DNA from: Shewanella inventionis
GTDB lineage: Bacteria > Pseudomonadota > Gammaproteobacteria > Enterobacterales > Shewanellaceae
Assembly: GCF_014641855.1 (NCBI RefSeq)
Contig: NZ_BMII01000003.1
Span: forward strand, 123,457 to 187,456
Reading direction: 5' to 3'
Length of the DNA stretch: 64,000 bases
The position numbers and the translations under genes are program-made. Below the pieces are notes generated by a model. It had not been told where the DNA came from. It saw only the letters and a list, made by a program, of their open reading frames with translations, and ran no database searches. Below are positions 10,935 through 19,816 of this stretch, in pieces. Each line of letters begins with the position of its first letter. Position 1 is the stretch's first letter.

Positions 10935-11945
10935 ATGTCAAAACGTACAATTACCGTAATCCCAGGAGATGGGATTGGACCTAGCATTATCGATTCAGCC
11001 TTAAAAATCCTCGACAAAGCAGGATGTGACTTTGAATACGAATTCGCTGATGCAGGATTAACAGCGCTAGAAAAACACGGTGAATTATTACCACAACGCA
11101 CCTTAGACCTTATCGAAAAAAACCGTATTACCTTAAAAGGTCCATTAACTACACCCGTAGGTGAAGGCTTTACTTCGATTAACGTCAGCCTGCGTAAAAA
11201 ATTCAGCCTTTATGCAAACGTTCGCCCGGTGAATTCATTTAAAGGCACTCAAGCGCGCTACGAAAATATCGACATTATTACCGTTCGTGAAAACACCGAA
11301 GGTATGTACTCAGGCTTAGGCCAAAAAGTGTCTGATGATGGCCAAACTGCAGAAGCAACTAGTATTATTACGCGTCTAGGTGCTGAACAAATTACCACGT
11401 TTGCTTACGAATTAGCGCGTAAAGAAAACCGTAAAAAAGTGACCATTGTTCATAAAGCCAACATCATGAAATCAACTTCAGGTTTATTTTTGAAAGTGGC
11501 ACGTGAAGTGAGCCAACGTTACCCAGATATCACCACAGAAGAAATGATTGTTGATGCAACGTGCATGAAATTAGTCATGAACCCTGAAAACTTCGACGTA
11601 ATCGTAACCACCAACTTATTTGGTGACATCTTATCAGACTTATGTGCAGGTCTAGTTGGCGGTTTAGGCATGGCGCCAGGTGCAAACATTGGTCGTGATG
11701 CCGCTATTTTTGAAGCCGTACACGGCAGTGCCCCAGACATTGCAGGTAAAAACCTTGCCAACCCAACATCCGTTATTTTAGCCTCAATTCAAATGCTTGA
11801 ATATTTAGGCATGTCAGACAAAGCTGAAATGATCCGCAATGCGGTTTCAGCCGTGATAGAAGAAGGCGACCGCACCACTCGCGATTTAGGCGGCACGCAT
11901 GGCACAACCGACTTCACCCAGGCGGTACTTGACCGTTTAGGTTAA
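10935..11945 (+). CDS. NAD-type isocitrate dehydrogenase (isocitrate/isopropylmalate dehydrogenase family)
   Basis: 336 aa from ATG 10935, which has GGAAGGA 8 bases upstream; an in-frame GTG at 10920 lies inside that ribosome-binding region and is rejected. Family motifs include IPGDGIGP near the N-terminus, RENTEGMYSG (substrate loop), the metal-binding DLCAGLVGGLGMAPGANIG region, and the cofactor-site HGSAPDIAGKNLANP. The short length and this cofactor segment fit the NAD-dependent bacterial class rather than the roughly 416-aa NADP enzyme of E. coli. It oxidises isocitrate to 2-oxoglutarate in the TCA cycle. Homoisocitrate or isopropylmalate dehydrogenase are less likely alternatives. It is monocistronic, with a strong terminator after the stop and a candidate CRP site before the start. 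Confidence 0.88.
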   Translation: MSKRTITVIPGDGIGPSIIDSALKILDKAGCDFEYEFADAGLTALEKHGELLPQRTLDLIEKNRITLKGPLTTPVGEGFTSINVSLRKKFSLYANVRPVNSFKGTQARYENIDIITVRENTEGMYSGLGQKVSDDGQTAEATSIITRLGAEQITTFAYELARKENRKKVTIVHKANIMKSTSGLFLKVAREVSQRYPDITTEEMIVDATCMKLVMNPENFDVIVTTNLFGDILSDLCAGLVGGLGMAPGANIGRDAAIFEAVHGSAPDIAGKNLANPTSVILASIQMLEYLGMSDKAEMIRNAVSAVIEEGDRTTRDLGGTHGTTDFTQAVLDRLG

Positions 11946-11976
11946 ACACGGTTTTTACAAGCTTTCGAGCTTAACA

Positions 11977-12010
11977 AAAAGCCCGCTGATGGTGACATCA
12001 GCGGGCTTTT
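11977..12010. terminator. bidirectional terminator between icd and rlmM
   Basis: A perfect 15-bp stem (AAAAGCCCGCTGATG with its complement) closes a GTGA loop and is flanked by T-runs in both directions. It serves the two convergent genes. Confidence 0.95.
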
Positions 12011-12033
12011 TATATTAATCAATACTGGGATAA

Positions 12034-13122
12034 TTAAGCGTAACTGACGCCTTTTTCTGGAAATAACCACAAATGTACAGTCACTTCATCACGGTCGTGA
12101 TACAGGTGCTTACACTGCATTTTAAAGTCGATTTCGTTCTCAGTTAAAATGGTGGTCATGGTTTCTAAAATGGTGCTCACTTCTTTGTAGCGGCTCTTCA
12201 TCGGTAATTTAAGGTTAAAGATGGCTTCTTTAAACCAACCATTAATCGCCCAAGCTTCCATTAGTTCGGCAACGCGCGCTGGTTTTTCTACCATGTCACA
12301 CACTAACCAATAAATGTTTTTACGCGGTGGTTCAAAACGAAACCCATCGGCGCGATAATGTTTAACCTGCCCAGTTTCCATTAATTTAGGATCCATCGGG
12401 CCATTATCAATTGCAGCTACCATCATACCGCGGCGCACTAACTGATATGTCCAGCCACCTGGGCAAGCGCCTAAATCGACAGCGTTTAAGCCACTGCGGC
12501 AGCGTGTTTCTTGCTCTTCTTTAGTTAAGAATACCCCAAAAGCTTCATCAAGTTTTAAACTTGAACGACTCGGTGCATCTGCGGCCATTTTTAAACGTGG
12601 AATACCCATAAAGTGAGGTGAGCTATTGTTACTCAACGAATAACCCGCATAGGCTTTACCAGGTCCAATAAAACACACATGTATAATTGGACGGCGGTCG
12701 TTTTCAGCACCAAGCAAAGCGCCACTCTTTTTTAACCCTTGGCGCAGCGGTACCGTAAATTTACGGCAAAAAGCTGACAGTTCTTTTGACTCGTTGGTGT
12801 CAGGTGTTTCAACTCGTAATTCACCACACTTAGACAATTCAGATAATGCAGCAACAATTGGACTCACCCGATCTTGCTCTGGCAAATCCACCAATAACTC
12901 ACTGGCAGCAAACATTTGCCGAGTAAAAATTAACGAACTTAATGCTAGCTCTTTGGCTAAGGTGTCGGCACCGTCTTCTTCAAAACATTGATAAATCACA
13001 TAAGCATCGTTGGTATTGGTTTTAACAAAACCACCGACATTAAGCTCTGCTGCACGTTGTTGAATTTCTGCCGCACAGTCTTTTTCGTAGCCTGAACGAC
13101 AAAATAAGAATAGGTTTTTCAT
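12034..13122 (-). CDS. rlmM: 23S rRNA (cytidine-2'-O)-methyltransferase RlmM
   Basis: 362 aa from ATG 13122 (MKNLFLFCRSGYEKDCAAEI), matching the E. coli RlmM start; the 61-codon upstream extension in the same frame is not used. An N-terminal THUMP-like region is followed by a SAM-dependent Rossmann domain with DLGACPGGWTYQL as motif I. It modifies C2498 of 23S rRNA in E. coli. A TAAGG element sits 8 bases before the ATG. It is the last gene of a gcvA-hydrolase-DUF423-rlmM run, 86 bp after the DUF423 gene. In E. coli, gcvA, ygdD and rlmM also lie together, so the synteny is old. Confidence 0.95.
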   Translation of the reverse strand: MKNLFLFCRSGYEKDCAAEIQQRAAELNVGGFVKTNTNDAYVIYQCFEEDGADTLAKELALSSLIFTRQMFAASELLVDLPEQDRVSPIVAALSELSKCGELRVETPDTNESKELSAFCRKFTVPLRQGLKKSGALLGAENDRRPIIHVCFIGPGKAYAGYSLSNNSSPHFMGIPRLKMAADAPSRSSLKLDEAFGVFLTKEEQETRCRSGLNAVDLGACPGGWTYQLVRRGMMVAAIDNGPMDPKLMETGQVKHYRADGFRFEPPRKNIYWLVCDMVEKPARVAELMEAWAINGWFKEAIFNLKLPMKSRYKEVSTILETMTTILTENEIDFKMQCKHLYHDRDEVTVHLWLFPEKGVSYA

Positions 13123-13208
13123 TTGAAGCCTTAACGTAAGGAGGGTCGCATACAATAGCGAGACAATATTCCCGCTATTATAACCAAAAAAACATAAGAA
13201 AGGAGAAT

Positions 13209-13589
13209 TTAGCCGCGCGCTTTTGATTGCCAAATGGCTATTGCAAATAACAACCATCCCATTAGCAAACACAAACCACCTAAAGGCGTGATAGGTCCAA
13301 TCCATTTCGCCCCCGTAAAGGCATACAAATAAAGCGAACCTGAAAACAACACCATCCCGGCGATAAAACTGTAGGCCGCCCAGCTCAGTAGTTTTGAGCT
13401 AATCCATTGTCCAGAAAAGGCTAACGCAATAAGGGCAAAGGTATGATAAAACTGATAGTCGACCCCAAGCTTAAAAATACTCACTAGCTCTGGTGGGGCA
13501 ATCGATTTAAGCCCGTGGGCAGCAAAAGCCCCTAACGACACAGCTAAAAAACCGCTTATTGCTGCGATAAGTAATATACCCTTATTCAT
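13209..13589 (-). CDS. DUF423 small membrane protein (YgdD type)
   Basis: 126 aa with four hydrophobic helices (about 5-25, 45-65, 70-92, 100-120) and the conserved GAFAAHGL and YQFYHTFALI motifs of DUF423. It is probably an inner-membrane protein; the family's function is unknown. The ATG follows the hydrolase stop with no gap, so the two are likely co-translated. Its E. coli relative YgdD sits at the same place between gcvA and rlmM. Confidence 0.9.
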   Translation of the reverse strand: MNKGILLIAAISGFLAVSLGAFAAHGLKSIAPPELVSIFKLGVDYQFYHTFALIALAFSGQWISSKLLSWAAYSFIAGMVLFSGSLYLYAFTGAKWIGPITPLGGLCLLMGWLLFAIAIWQSKARG

Positions 13590-14324
13590 TTATTCAGCCT
13601 TTTGCAAAAAACATACATCTTGAGTGTTAATAAAATCACTAATGCTGCAAACAGCCAATTGTAAATGACCTTCTAAGGTGTGCCCTGAAGATTTTCTCGG
13701 TTGTAAGCTGTGATCGCCATCATTCATCCAGCACAATTGAGTCTTTTCTGATAGTGTCCAATGATGAACCTGTTCACGGCCGCCAAACTTATCCCGTTCA
13801 CCTTGAACGATAAGTATTGGTAATGGGTTAGTCTGGATCGGCGACAATCTCGGCTCGCCCCCTTTAAGGGGCACAAACGGATACCCCAAACAAACAACCG
13901 CGCTAATTTTTGATGCAATATTTTTTGCCACAGATGACACAAAACAATATTCATTACTGGTTATTATTGCCGACATCCGGGCGCCCATTGATTTTCCCAT
14001 CAACACAATGCGTTTAGGGTTAATCAAACCTTGATCGATTTTTTCGCCAACATCTATCAATACCTGCTCAAAATGATTGAGTAATTTAGAGGCACGATCA
14101 GGTGGGCGACGTTTGCCATCTTGCATATTGACTTGCATGTACAAAAAATTAAATCGATACACTTGAAAGCCTGCATCGACCAACTTATTGCTCATACTCA
14201 CCATAAAGTCATGGTGCATATTCGCACCCGCACCATGAGCAAAAACAATTAAGGTATCGCTAATATCGCCCTGGAGAATATAATCTTGCGCCAGTGCATC
14301 TTGATTATCCGGTAAGCAGCTCAC
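13590..14324 (-). CDS. alpha/beta-fold hydrolase (KANL3/Tex30-like)
   Basis: 244 aa from a GTG start at 14324. This start is preferred over the ATG at 14342 because GAGGAG lies 7 bases upstream of it, inside the gcvA coding end. Visible are an oxyanion-loop segment FAHGAGANM, the nucleophile elbow GKSMGAR (Ser), a downstream Asp candidate in QGERDKF and a His candidate in DGDHSLQ. These form a complete Ser-Asp-His set for the dienelactone-hydrolase-like clan. Substrate is unknown. It overlaps the end of gcvA by 20 bp and abuts the DUF423 gene, which implies coupled translation. E. coli has ygdI, not a hydrolase, in this operon region, so this is a lineage-specific insertion. Confidence 0.85.
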   Translation of the reverse strand: MSCLPDNQDALAQDYILQGDISDTLIVFAHGAGANMHHDFMVSMSNKLVDAGFQVYRFNFLYMQVNMQDGKRRPPDRASKLLNHFEQVLIDVGEKIDQGLINPKRIVLMGKSMGARMSAIITSNEYCFVSSVAKNIASKISAVVCLGYPFVPLKGGEPRLSPIQTNPLPILIVQGERDKFGGREQVHHWTLSEKTQLCWMNDGDHSLQPRKSSGHTLEGHLQLAVCSISDFINTQDVCFLQKAE

Positions 14325-15216
14325 TGCGTGACTCCTCAGCAAACATGTCTACCATCCATTCCCTAAAAGCGGAGATTTTACCTATTTCAGAGTGATTTTG
14401 TTGGCACACCAAATAATAAGCATCTTTACTCACCAGCACTTCAGAAAACGGACAAACTAACCGCCCTGCTTTAATGTCTGGCCTTGCCAATACACTGTAT
14501 CCTAAAGCGACACCTTGTCCGTGAGCTGCTGCCTGCAACACTAATGACGAATGACTAAAAATGGGACCTTGATTAACATTAATGTCTGTTACCCCACATT
14601 GCCTAAACCATGCCTGCCAATCCTGGCGGCTCGAATCATGTAATAAGGTATGAAATTTTAAATCGCTCGGCTGAGACAAGGGTTTAGGGCCGTTGAGTAA
14701 TAAGGGAGAGCAAACGGGGATCAACACTTCATTGCGCAGCTTATCAGCCCGTAAACCGGGCCAATTACCTTGGCCGTAGTAAATCGCTACATCGACATCA
14801 TCGGTTAATGAACTTGCGTCGCTGTCTACGGCTTTAATGCGTACGTCGATATCAGGGTTTTTCTCGCTAAATTTTGCTAAACGAGGCACTAACCACTGAA
14901 TAGCAAAACTTGGCGACATGCTCACCGTTAACGAGCCAACTGCACTGCGTGCAAGTAAACGATTAGTGGCTTCACCAAGCTCAATAAAAATATCTTTAAT
15001 ATCGAGAAAGTAGCTTTGCCCCTCTTCTGTTAACAATAATGATCTATTCTTACGCCTAAACAGCTTTAGCCCTAAAAAATCTTCTAATGCTTTGATCTGA
15101 TGACTTACGGCAGCTTGAGTGACGAACAACTCTTCTGCGGCGCGGGTAAAGCTCAGATGCCTTGCTGCGGCCTCAAATGCTTTAATGGCATTTAAGGGAG
15201 GCAATCGTCTAGACAT
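14305..15216 (-). CDS. gcvA: LysR-type regulator GcvA
   Basis: 303 aa from ATG 15216 (MSRRLPPLNAIKAFEAAARH); the TTG three codons earlier is rejected because E. coli GcvA begins at this methionine. The N-terminal winged HTH (about 6-65) is nearly identical to GcvA, including LSFTRAAEELFVTQAAVSHQ, and the periplasmic-binding-like effector domain follows. GcvA controls the glycine cleavage operon and, in enterobacteria, the sRNA gene gcvB. A LysR-type palindrome with the reported GcvA core CTAAT lies 24 bp upstream of the start, consistent with autoregulation. The gene diverges from a small secreted protein gene. Confidence 0.93.
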   Translation of the reverse strand: MSRRLPPLNAIKAFEAAARHLSFTRAAEELFVTQAAVSHQIKALEDFLGLKLFRRKNRSLLLTEEGQSYFLDIKDIFIELGEATNRLLARSAVGSLTVSMSPSFAIQWLVPRLAKFSEKNPDIDVRIKAVDSDASSLTDDVDVAIYYGQGNWPGLRADKLRNEVLIPVCSPLLLNGPKPLSQPSDLKFHTLLHDSSRQDWQAWFRQCGVTDINVNQGPIFSHSSLVLQAAAHGQGVALGYSVLARPDIKAGRLVCPFSEVLVSKDAYYLVCQQNHSEIGKISAFREWMVDMFAEESRSELLTG

Positions 15217-15239
15217 AGTGATCAATCTCTCATTTTATG

Positions 15240-15254
15240 ATTAGTTTTTCTAAT
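15240..15254. promoter_or_regulatory. candidate GcvA operator (LysR T-N11-A palindrome)
   Basis: ATTAGTTTTTCTAAT is a perfect inverted repeat with a 5-base spacer. It fits T-N11-A and carries CTAAT, the core reported for GcvA, in both arms. It sits between gcvA and the divergent 74-codon gene and could control both. Confidence 0.6.
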
Positions 15255-15375
15255 GATTATCGTTATTTTTTGTCGTTTGTAAAGAACACTGTGTTTGGTT
15301 AAATTAGCATCATTGAAAATACAGTTGGACAATCTCTACGACGTAAACGGGATAGTCCGGCAAATGTGAAAAATT

Positions 15376-15387
15376 AGCCTGGAGGCT
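15376..15387 (+). promoter_or_regulatory. hairpin overlapping the ribosome-binding site of the 74-codon gene
   Basis: AGCC-TGGA-GGCT forms a small hairpin that contains the GGAGG ribosome-binding site (15381-15385), 10 bases before ATG 15396. A second leader hairpin (GGACAATC...GATAGTCC, about 15327-15357) lies just upstream. Together they could limit translation. Confidence 0.4.
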
Positions 15388-15395
15388 CACCCCTT

Positions 15396-15620
15396 ATGTT
15401 CAATCTAAAAACGGTTATTGCATTAACCCTAACATCGATTATTAGTGTTGTTTCTGCCCAAGCAACAGAGCTTGAGCCAATCAATATGACAGATTTACAC
15501 GCCGAGCTTTCTCAAAGCATTGAAGAAATGCAAATTGACATTAATGACGATGTTAACAGCATTTTAGTTGCAGACAATGAAGAAGCACAACAAACTTCTA
15601 AAGCAACTCAAGCAAACTGA
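15396..15620 (+). CDS. small exported protein of unknown function, divergent from gcvA
   Basis: 74 aa. A clear signal peptide (MFNLKTVIALTLTSIISVVSAQA, cut before TEL) leaves an acidic mature peptide of about 51 residues with helical, amphipathic character, rich in Glu, Asp and Gln. I recognise no family. It is a real gene on several grounds: GGAGG at a usable distance from the ATG, an export signal, an isolated position with its own leader, and a strong terminator immediately downstream. The GcvA-type palindrome upstream suggests it may belong to the GcvA regulon; that is an inference. Confidence 0.7.
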   Translation: MFNLKTVIALTLTSIISVVSAQATELEPINMTDLHAELSQSIEEMQIDINDDVNSILVADNEEAQQTSKATQAN

Positions 15621-15642
15621 TGCAAACTCAGTATTCAGGCAT

Positions 15643-15670
15643 AAAAAAACCGCATTAATGCGGTTTTTTT
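15643..15670. terminator. bidirectional terminator between the 74-codon gene and thiI
   Basis: An ACCGCAT/ATGCGGT stem flanked by seven A and seven T residues forms a palindromic terminator usable in both directions. Confidence 0.92.
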
Positions 15671-15733
15671 ATGTTTGTAAATCATAGGCTAACCCAAAAA
15701 ATTAATTGAAGGTTAGCCTATATAGCCTCACGC

Positions 15734-17188
15734 TTACGGACGATAAACTTTAACGTTTGTGTAGCCTTGCTCAATTAAGTATAGCGCTTGCAATTTACTC
15801 ATTACACCACGATCACAATACAACAAGTACGTTTTACTCTTGTCTAAATCGGCAAACTGAGTCGAAAGCTTAAAAAATGGAATGGTTTTAACCATCACGT
15901 TCTCGATTTCTAACGGCGCACGTTCTTCTTCTTCCGGTGCGCGCACGTCAATCACAACTTCACCCGAGCTGACCTCTTTTACGGTTTCAGTTTCAGTCAC
16001 CTGCTTGTTCATTTCGGCTTCGATATCACGGATATCCATAACAACGGCAGCATCAACGACGCGATCAATTAAGTCTTCAGAGAATTTAAGCTCTTCTTTT
16101 TCAACTTTTGACAAAATAGCTTTAACTGTTGGCTTTTGCGAAATCACCCCACAATACTCTGGAATTGACTTGGCAAAATCTTCAGTGCCAATCACACGGC
16201 TTTGATTAATAATATCTTGCTTGTCCATAGCAATAAGTGGACGCAAAATTAATAAATCAGTACTGCGATCAATTACATTTAAGTTGGTTAGCGTCTGGCT
16301 AGACACCTGCCCTAAGCTTTCTCCGGTAACTAAAGCTTGAATACCATACTTGTCAGCAATACGTGTAGCAGCGCGCATCATCATACGTTTTAACACAACG
16401 CCCATTTGACCATTATCAATACGCTCTAAAATTTCAGCGACAACTGGCTCAAATGGCACAGAAACAAAACGTACCTTATGTGACTCACCGTACTTTTGCC
16501 ACAAATGGAAAGCCACCTGCTTTACACCGATTTCGTGCTGAGCACCACCGAGATTAAAGAAACAGTAATGGGTACGAGCGCCCTTTTTAATAAACTGAAA
16601 ACTTGATACGCCAGAGTCAAACCCCCCCGATATCAACGACAACACATCTTCTTGAGTCGCCATCGGAAAACCACCTAAACCAGGAATACGGCGCTCTACC
16701 ATATACAGTTTATCTTGGTCTATCTCCAGATTAACGGTGACCTCAGGGTTTTTAAGTCTAACGCCCAATGCATCTGTGTGCTGGTTTAACCCACCGCCAA
16801 CATAACGTTCAACGTCAATCGAGTTAAAATCATGTTTACCAGAGCGTTTAACACGCACGCAAAATGTTTTACCCGCTATTTCGTCACGGTATTTTGGCAG
16901 AACTTGCTGATAAATATGATCTATCGATTCAAAGCTGTGTTCACTTACCTGTACAACGTGAGCAATACCTGGAATGCAGGCTAAACGCTCTGCAAAAGCG
17001 TCACCTAACTCAGGTTTATCGGCTGGTACTTTCACTAAAATACGATCATATAAACGTTGTACTTTCGCCTCTTCATCGACTTTTTTAAGTACGTTACGAA
17101 TATTCGTCTCGAGCATTTTGGTAAAACGCATTCTTACCGACTTGCTCTTCATCATTATTTCAGGGTACAGCTTTACAATAAACTTCAT
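15734..17188 (-). CDS. thiI: tRNA 4-thiouridine synthase / thiamine biosynthesis sulfurtransferase ThiI
   Basis: 484 aa from ATG 17188 ([20 protein letters not shown]), matching the E. coli start; an in-frame ATG at 17212 is an alternative, and neither has a strong ribosome-binding site. Domains are NFLD/THUMP (about 1-165), an adenylating PP-loop domain with [10 protein letters not shown] (about 190), and a C-terminal rhodanese domain (about 400-484) whose active Cys is in [17 protein letters not shown]. It transfers persulfide sulfur to U8 of tRNAs and to the thiazole moiety of thiamine in species with the rhodanese domain. It is monocistronic and convergent with the small secreted protein gene. 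Confidence 0.96.
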   Translation of the reverse strand: MKFIVKLYPEIMMKSKSVRMRFTKMLETNIRNVLKKVDEEAKVQRLYDRILVKVPADKPELGDAFAERLACIPGIAHVVQVSEHSFESIDHIYQQVLPKYRDEIAGKTFCVRVKRSGKHDFNSIDVERYVGGGLNQHTDALGVRLKNPEVTVNLEIDQDKLYMVERRIPGLGGFPMATQEDVLSLISGGFDSGVSSFQFIKKGARTHYCFFNLGGAQHEIGVKQVAFHLWQKYGESHKVRFVSVPFEPVVAEILERIDNGQMGVVLKRMMMRAATRIADKYGIQALVTGESLGQVSSQTLTNLNVIDRSTDLLILRPLIAMDKQDIINQSRVIGTEDFAKSIPEYCGVISQKPTVKAILSKVEKEELKFSEDLIDRVVDAAVVMDIRDIEAEMNKQVTETETVKEVSSGEVVIDVRAPEEEERAPLEIENVMVKTIPFFKLSTQFADLDKSKTYLLYCDRGVMSKLQALYLIEQGYTNVKVYRP

Positions 17189-17434
17189 GGGGCGTCCGCA
17201 GGCATAACTCATCCATTAGCACAGCGTTAACCAGCTAAAAGGAGTTGTAATACATTGATTATATAATTGAAAAACAGCTTACAGGGTTTATCAAACTCAG
17301 CCTTATCTACAAAGCTGAGTAAAAACGTAAGCAATAATTGGCGGATTATACCAAAAGCTGACTATTTACCAAACATATTCACTTGTAATCATGCAATTTG
17401 TGAGGGAAATACGGTTAAGTAACAAGTTAACAAC

Positions 17435-17466
17435 AAAAAACGCGCAATCTGTTTAGATTGCGCGTT
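17435..17466 (-). terminator. terminator downstream of pomB
   Basis: A 12-bp stem (AACGCGCAATCT and complement) with a 4-base loop is followed on the - strand by six T residues. It starts about 20 bp beyond the pomB stop. Confidence 0.92.
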
Positions 17467-17485
17467 AAAAGGTAAAATGAATAAC

Positions 17486-18412
17486 TTACTGAGACACGGT
17501 TATCTCATTGGACTCTTTTGCTTTACCTTGTTCAATCGAAATTTCAACTCGGCGATTACGCGCCTGGTTTTCATTTGTATTATTAGGAACTAATGGCCTA
17601 TTTGACGCTTCACCCACGACTTTCATTCGGGTTTCATCAAAACCAGGCACACGCCTTAACTCATCAGCCACAGCAACAGCACGTTGGCTAGATAGCTCCC
17701 AATTTGAACTGTAAAGTTCATTACTAATGTGCGCGCCATCAGTGTGACCAGACACAGTTACAATGCCTGGTACATCTTTTAAAAGCGACCCAATTGAGCG
17801 CACAATAGGCTTAAATTTTGGTTGTAAAAAACCAGAACCAGAGGCAAACGAGCCTTTTTCACGGATCCTAATAATGATTTGTTGCCCTAGAGACTCAATT
17901 TCAATGGCACCATCAACGATTTCTTCGTTGAGTTTTTCGGCCATTTTTTTCACTTGTTCATTAATATTTTCTTGAGCTGAGGCGGCATCTTTTTTCAATG
18001 ATTCTGCTTCTTGCTGTGCCGTTGCAGCAGCATTACCGCCACGTTGTTCGCCACTTTGCTTTTGCGTACCACCTGCACTGTCTTCTTCGCCCGCTTGATA
18101 TTCAATCGTCTGCTGAGTCATTTCATTCGTTTGCTGATTAATAATTTCAATCGGCGTTGGATCGGGACGACCCGGGCGAAATTCAAGCGCAATCACAGAG
18201 GTCCCTTTCGGGATATCTTTGACTTCTACTTTGTTTTGCACACCAAAAGCGTACTTCATCGAGCCCGCAATTTGCTTAAACTTCATCACGTCCATTTCAG
18301 AAAACGCTAACAATAAAACAAAGAAGCACATCAGTAATGACATTAAGTCAGCAAAGGTTGCCAGCCACATAGGTGCACCAGCCGGTGGACAATCACACTT
18401 GGCCTTAGCCAT
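17486..18412 (-). CDS. pomB: flagellar motor stator protein PomB (MotB family)
   Basis: 308 aa. Residues 1-50 contain the single transmembrane helix with the ion-binding Asp22 in TFADLMSLLMCFFVLLLAF, which matches the sodium-type PomB of Vibrio closely, including the preceding KCDCPP segment. A Gln/Glu-rich linker (about 80-165) leads to an OmpA-type peptidoglycan-binding domain (SGHTDGAHISNELYSSNWEL and NQARNRRVEI). It anchors the stator to the cell wall and couples sodium flow to rotation. The start lies 3 bp after the pomA stop with a GGAGAG element, so the two are co-translated. A terminator follows. Confidence 0.95.
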   Translation of the reverse strand: MAKAKCDCPPAGAPMWLATFADLMSLLMCFFVLLLAFSEMDVMKFKQIAGSMKYAFGVQNKVEVKDIPKGTSVIALEFRPGRPDPTPIEIINQQTNEMTQQTIEYQAGEEDSAGGTQKQSGEQRGGNAAATAQQEAESLKKDAASAQENINEQVKKMAEKLNEEIVDGAIEIESLGQQIIIRIREKGSFASGSGFLQPKFKPIVRSIGSLLKDVPGIVTVSGHTDGAHISNELYSSNWELSSQRAVAVADELRRVPGFDETRMKVVGEASNRPLVPNNTNENQARNRRVEISIEQGKAKESNEITVSQ

Positions 18413-18415
18413 GAG

Positions 18416-19183
18416 TTACTCTCCGTCCGTTGTATCAATTTTGCGCTGTTTTTCCGCAAGGTAGTTCTTTAAAAAGCCTTCAATAACCCGAGGGTTTTGA
18501 CCATCTTGAATGGCCAACACGGCATCCATAATTAAATTACGGTTTAATAATTCCTCGTTCATACGCAGTGACAGTTTATCGGCCATAGGCAGTGCAATCA
18601 TATTGGCGATAACAGCACCATATAGTGTGGTCAACAAGGCAACAGCCATAGAAGGCCCAATCGATTTTGGGTCATCCATGTTTGACAGCATTGCCACTAG
18701 CCCCACAAGCGTACCAATCATTCCCATTGCCGGTGCAACATCACCCATGGCTTTAAAGATACTAATACCTGTTTTATGGCGCTCTTCTGTTAAAGCTATG
18801 TCTTTTTCCAGCGCATTGCGTACCACATCACCATCGTGGCCATCCACTAACATATCTACCGCTTTTTGCATAAAGGTATTGGTAATAACGGCTTCTTCTA
18901 AGGCTAAAAACCCCCCTTTACGCGCTGCATCCGCCATGGTGACAGATTGCTCAATCAAATCCTCGGGTTTATCAATTTTAAAAATAAAGGTTTTCATGCC
19001 AATTTTAATCGAACCTAAAAATTGCTTTAGGTTAAACTTCATCATTACAACAAACAAAGAACCCATGATAACAATCAAAATTGATGGCACATCGATAAAT
19101 AAACCGATACCACCACTGGTTACCATTGCGCCAATAATAAACGCAAAAGCACCGATAATACCTATTAGGGTAGCTAAATCCAC
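18416..19183 (-). CDS. pomA: flagellar motor stator protein PomA (MotA family)
   Basis: 255 aa with four transmembrane helices: two near the N-terminus (about 3-22, 30-50) and two near the C-terminus (about 148-170, 180-200). Between them is the cytoplasmic loop that contacts FliG, containing the charged segment LEKDIALTEERHKTG. The similarity is to the sodium-driven PomA subgroup. The start is GTG 19183, with GAGGAGAGG 3-9 bases upstream. It forms the stator ring with PomB. A sigma-28 type promoter lies about 200 bp upstream on the same strand. It diverges from xseB-ispA-dxs, an arrangement I recall from other Shewanella and Vibrio genomes. Confidence 0.95.
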   Translation of the reverse strand: MDLATLIGIIGAFAFIIGAMVTSGGIGLFIDVPSILIVIMGSLFVVMMKFNLKQFLGSIKIGMKTFIFKIDKPEDLIEQSVTMADAARKGGFLALEEAVITNTFMQKAVDMLVDGHDGDVVRNALEKDIALTEERHKTGISIFKAMGDVAPAMGMIGTLVGLVAMLSNMDDPKSIGPSMAVALLTTLYGAVIANMIALPMADKLSLRMNEELLNRNLIMDAVLAIQDGQNPRVIEGFLKNYLAEKQRKIDTTDGE

Positions 19184-19542
19184 AACCTCTCCTCAATCGC
19201 AGCGATGATCCTGCTTATTTATGTATGTGCTTTGTTAATGCTATCGATGATGACGTTTTAGCATAATTCTGTCGACACAATTCACAACTATGACAATACT
19301 GTAAAAGTAATCATGAAATTTGCCAACAAGATGTTAGTCGAAATTACGCTACCAATATTGCTATCTTTTGAAACTCATAACTGATTATCGGACAAACTCG
19401 GTCCAAGTTTAGCCTGTTTTTAAGGTTTCTAAAAAAAATTCAACAACAAAGCGTGCTGTCGAGCAAATAATAGACGACTGTATTTGACCGATGCGTTAGC
19501 CTGATATACCTTGTCACTCGCGCCAAAAGAGGAATATGAATC
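19184..19542. other. 359-bp divergent intergenic region, pomAB / xseB
   Basis: Holds the sigma-28 type promoter for pomAB (19385-19411) and presumably a housekeeping promoter for xseB further right. No gene was seen. Confidence 0.6.
19385..19411 (-). promoter_or_regulatory. sigma-28 (FliA) type promoter for pomAB
   Basis: On the - strand the sequence reads TAAA, 15 bases, then TCCGATAA. This matches the sigma-28 consensus TAAA-N15-GCCGATAA at 11 of 12 positions with exact spacing. Transcription would start about 195 bp before pomA. Confidence 0.8.
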
Positions 19543-19779
19543 GTGGCTAAAAAACCAGAAAATCTCAGTTTCGAACAATCCTTAACAGAACTCGAAACAA
19601 TTGTTGCTAATTTAGAACAAGGTGAGGTCTCACTAGATGATGCGCTCAAACAATTTGAACGCGGGATTACCTTAGTGCGTCAAAGCCAAGCTAAGCTAGA
19701 GCAAGCCCAACAAAAAGTGTCTATTTTATTAAATGAAAATGATGTTGAGTTAACGCCATTTTCTGTCGAAAGTGAATAA
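19543..19779 (+). CDS. xseB: exodeoxyribonuclease VII small subunit XseB
   Basis: 78 aa, the usual length. The core matches XseB: LSFEQSLTELETIVANLEQG and the coiled-coil helix with LEQAQQKVSIL. It starts with GTG, with AGAGGA 9 bases upstream; an ATG at 19536 is out of frame and stops after four codons. It binds XseA to form the single-strand-specific exonuclease VII. It is the first gene of the xseB-ispA-dxs operon, 37 bp before ispA; the same order is found in E. coli. Confidence 0.95.
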   Translation: MAKKPENLSFEQSLTELETIVANLEQGEVSLDDALKQFERGITLVRQSQAKLEQAQQKVSILLNENDVELTPFSVESE

Positions 19780-19816
19780 TCATCAATCATTTAGGTTGAA
19801 TTATAGGTCTTGATAC

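Noticed and set aside
15217..15395. Possible GcvB-type sRNA divergent from gcvA
   Set aside because: The region lacks the GU-rich core of GcvB and leads instead into a small protein gene; kept only as a question in the finding.
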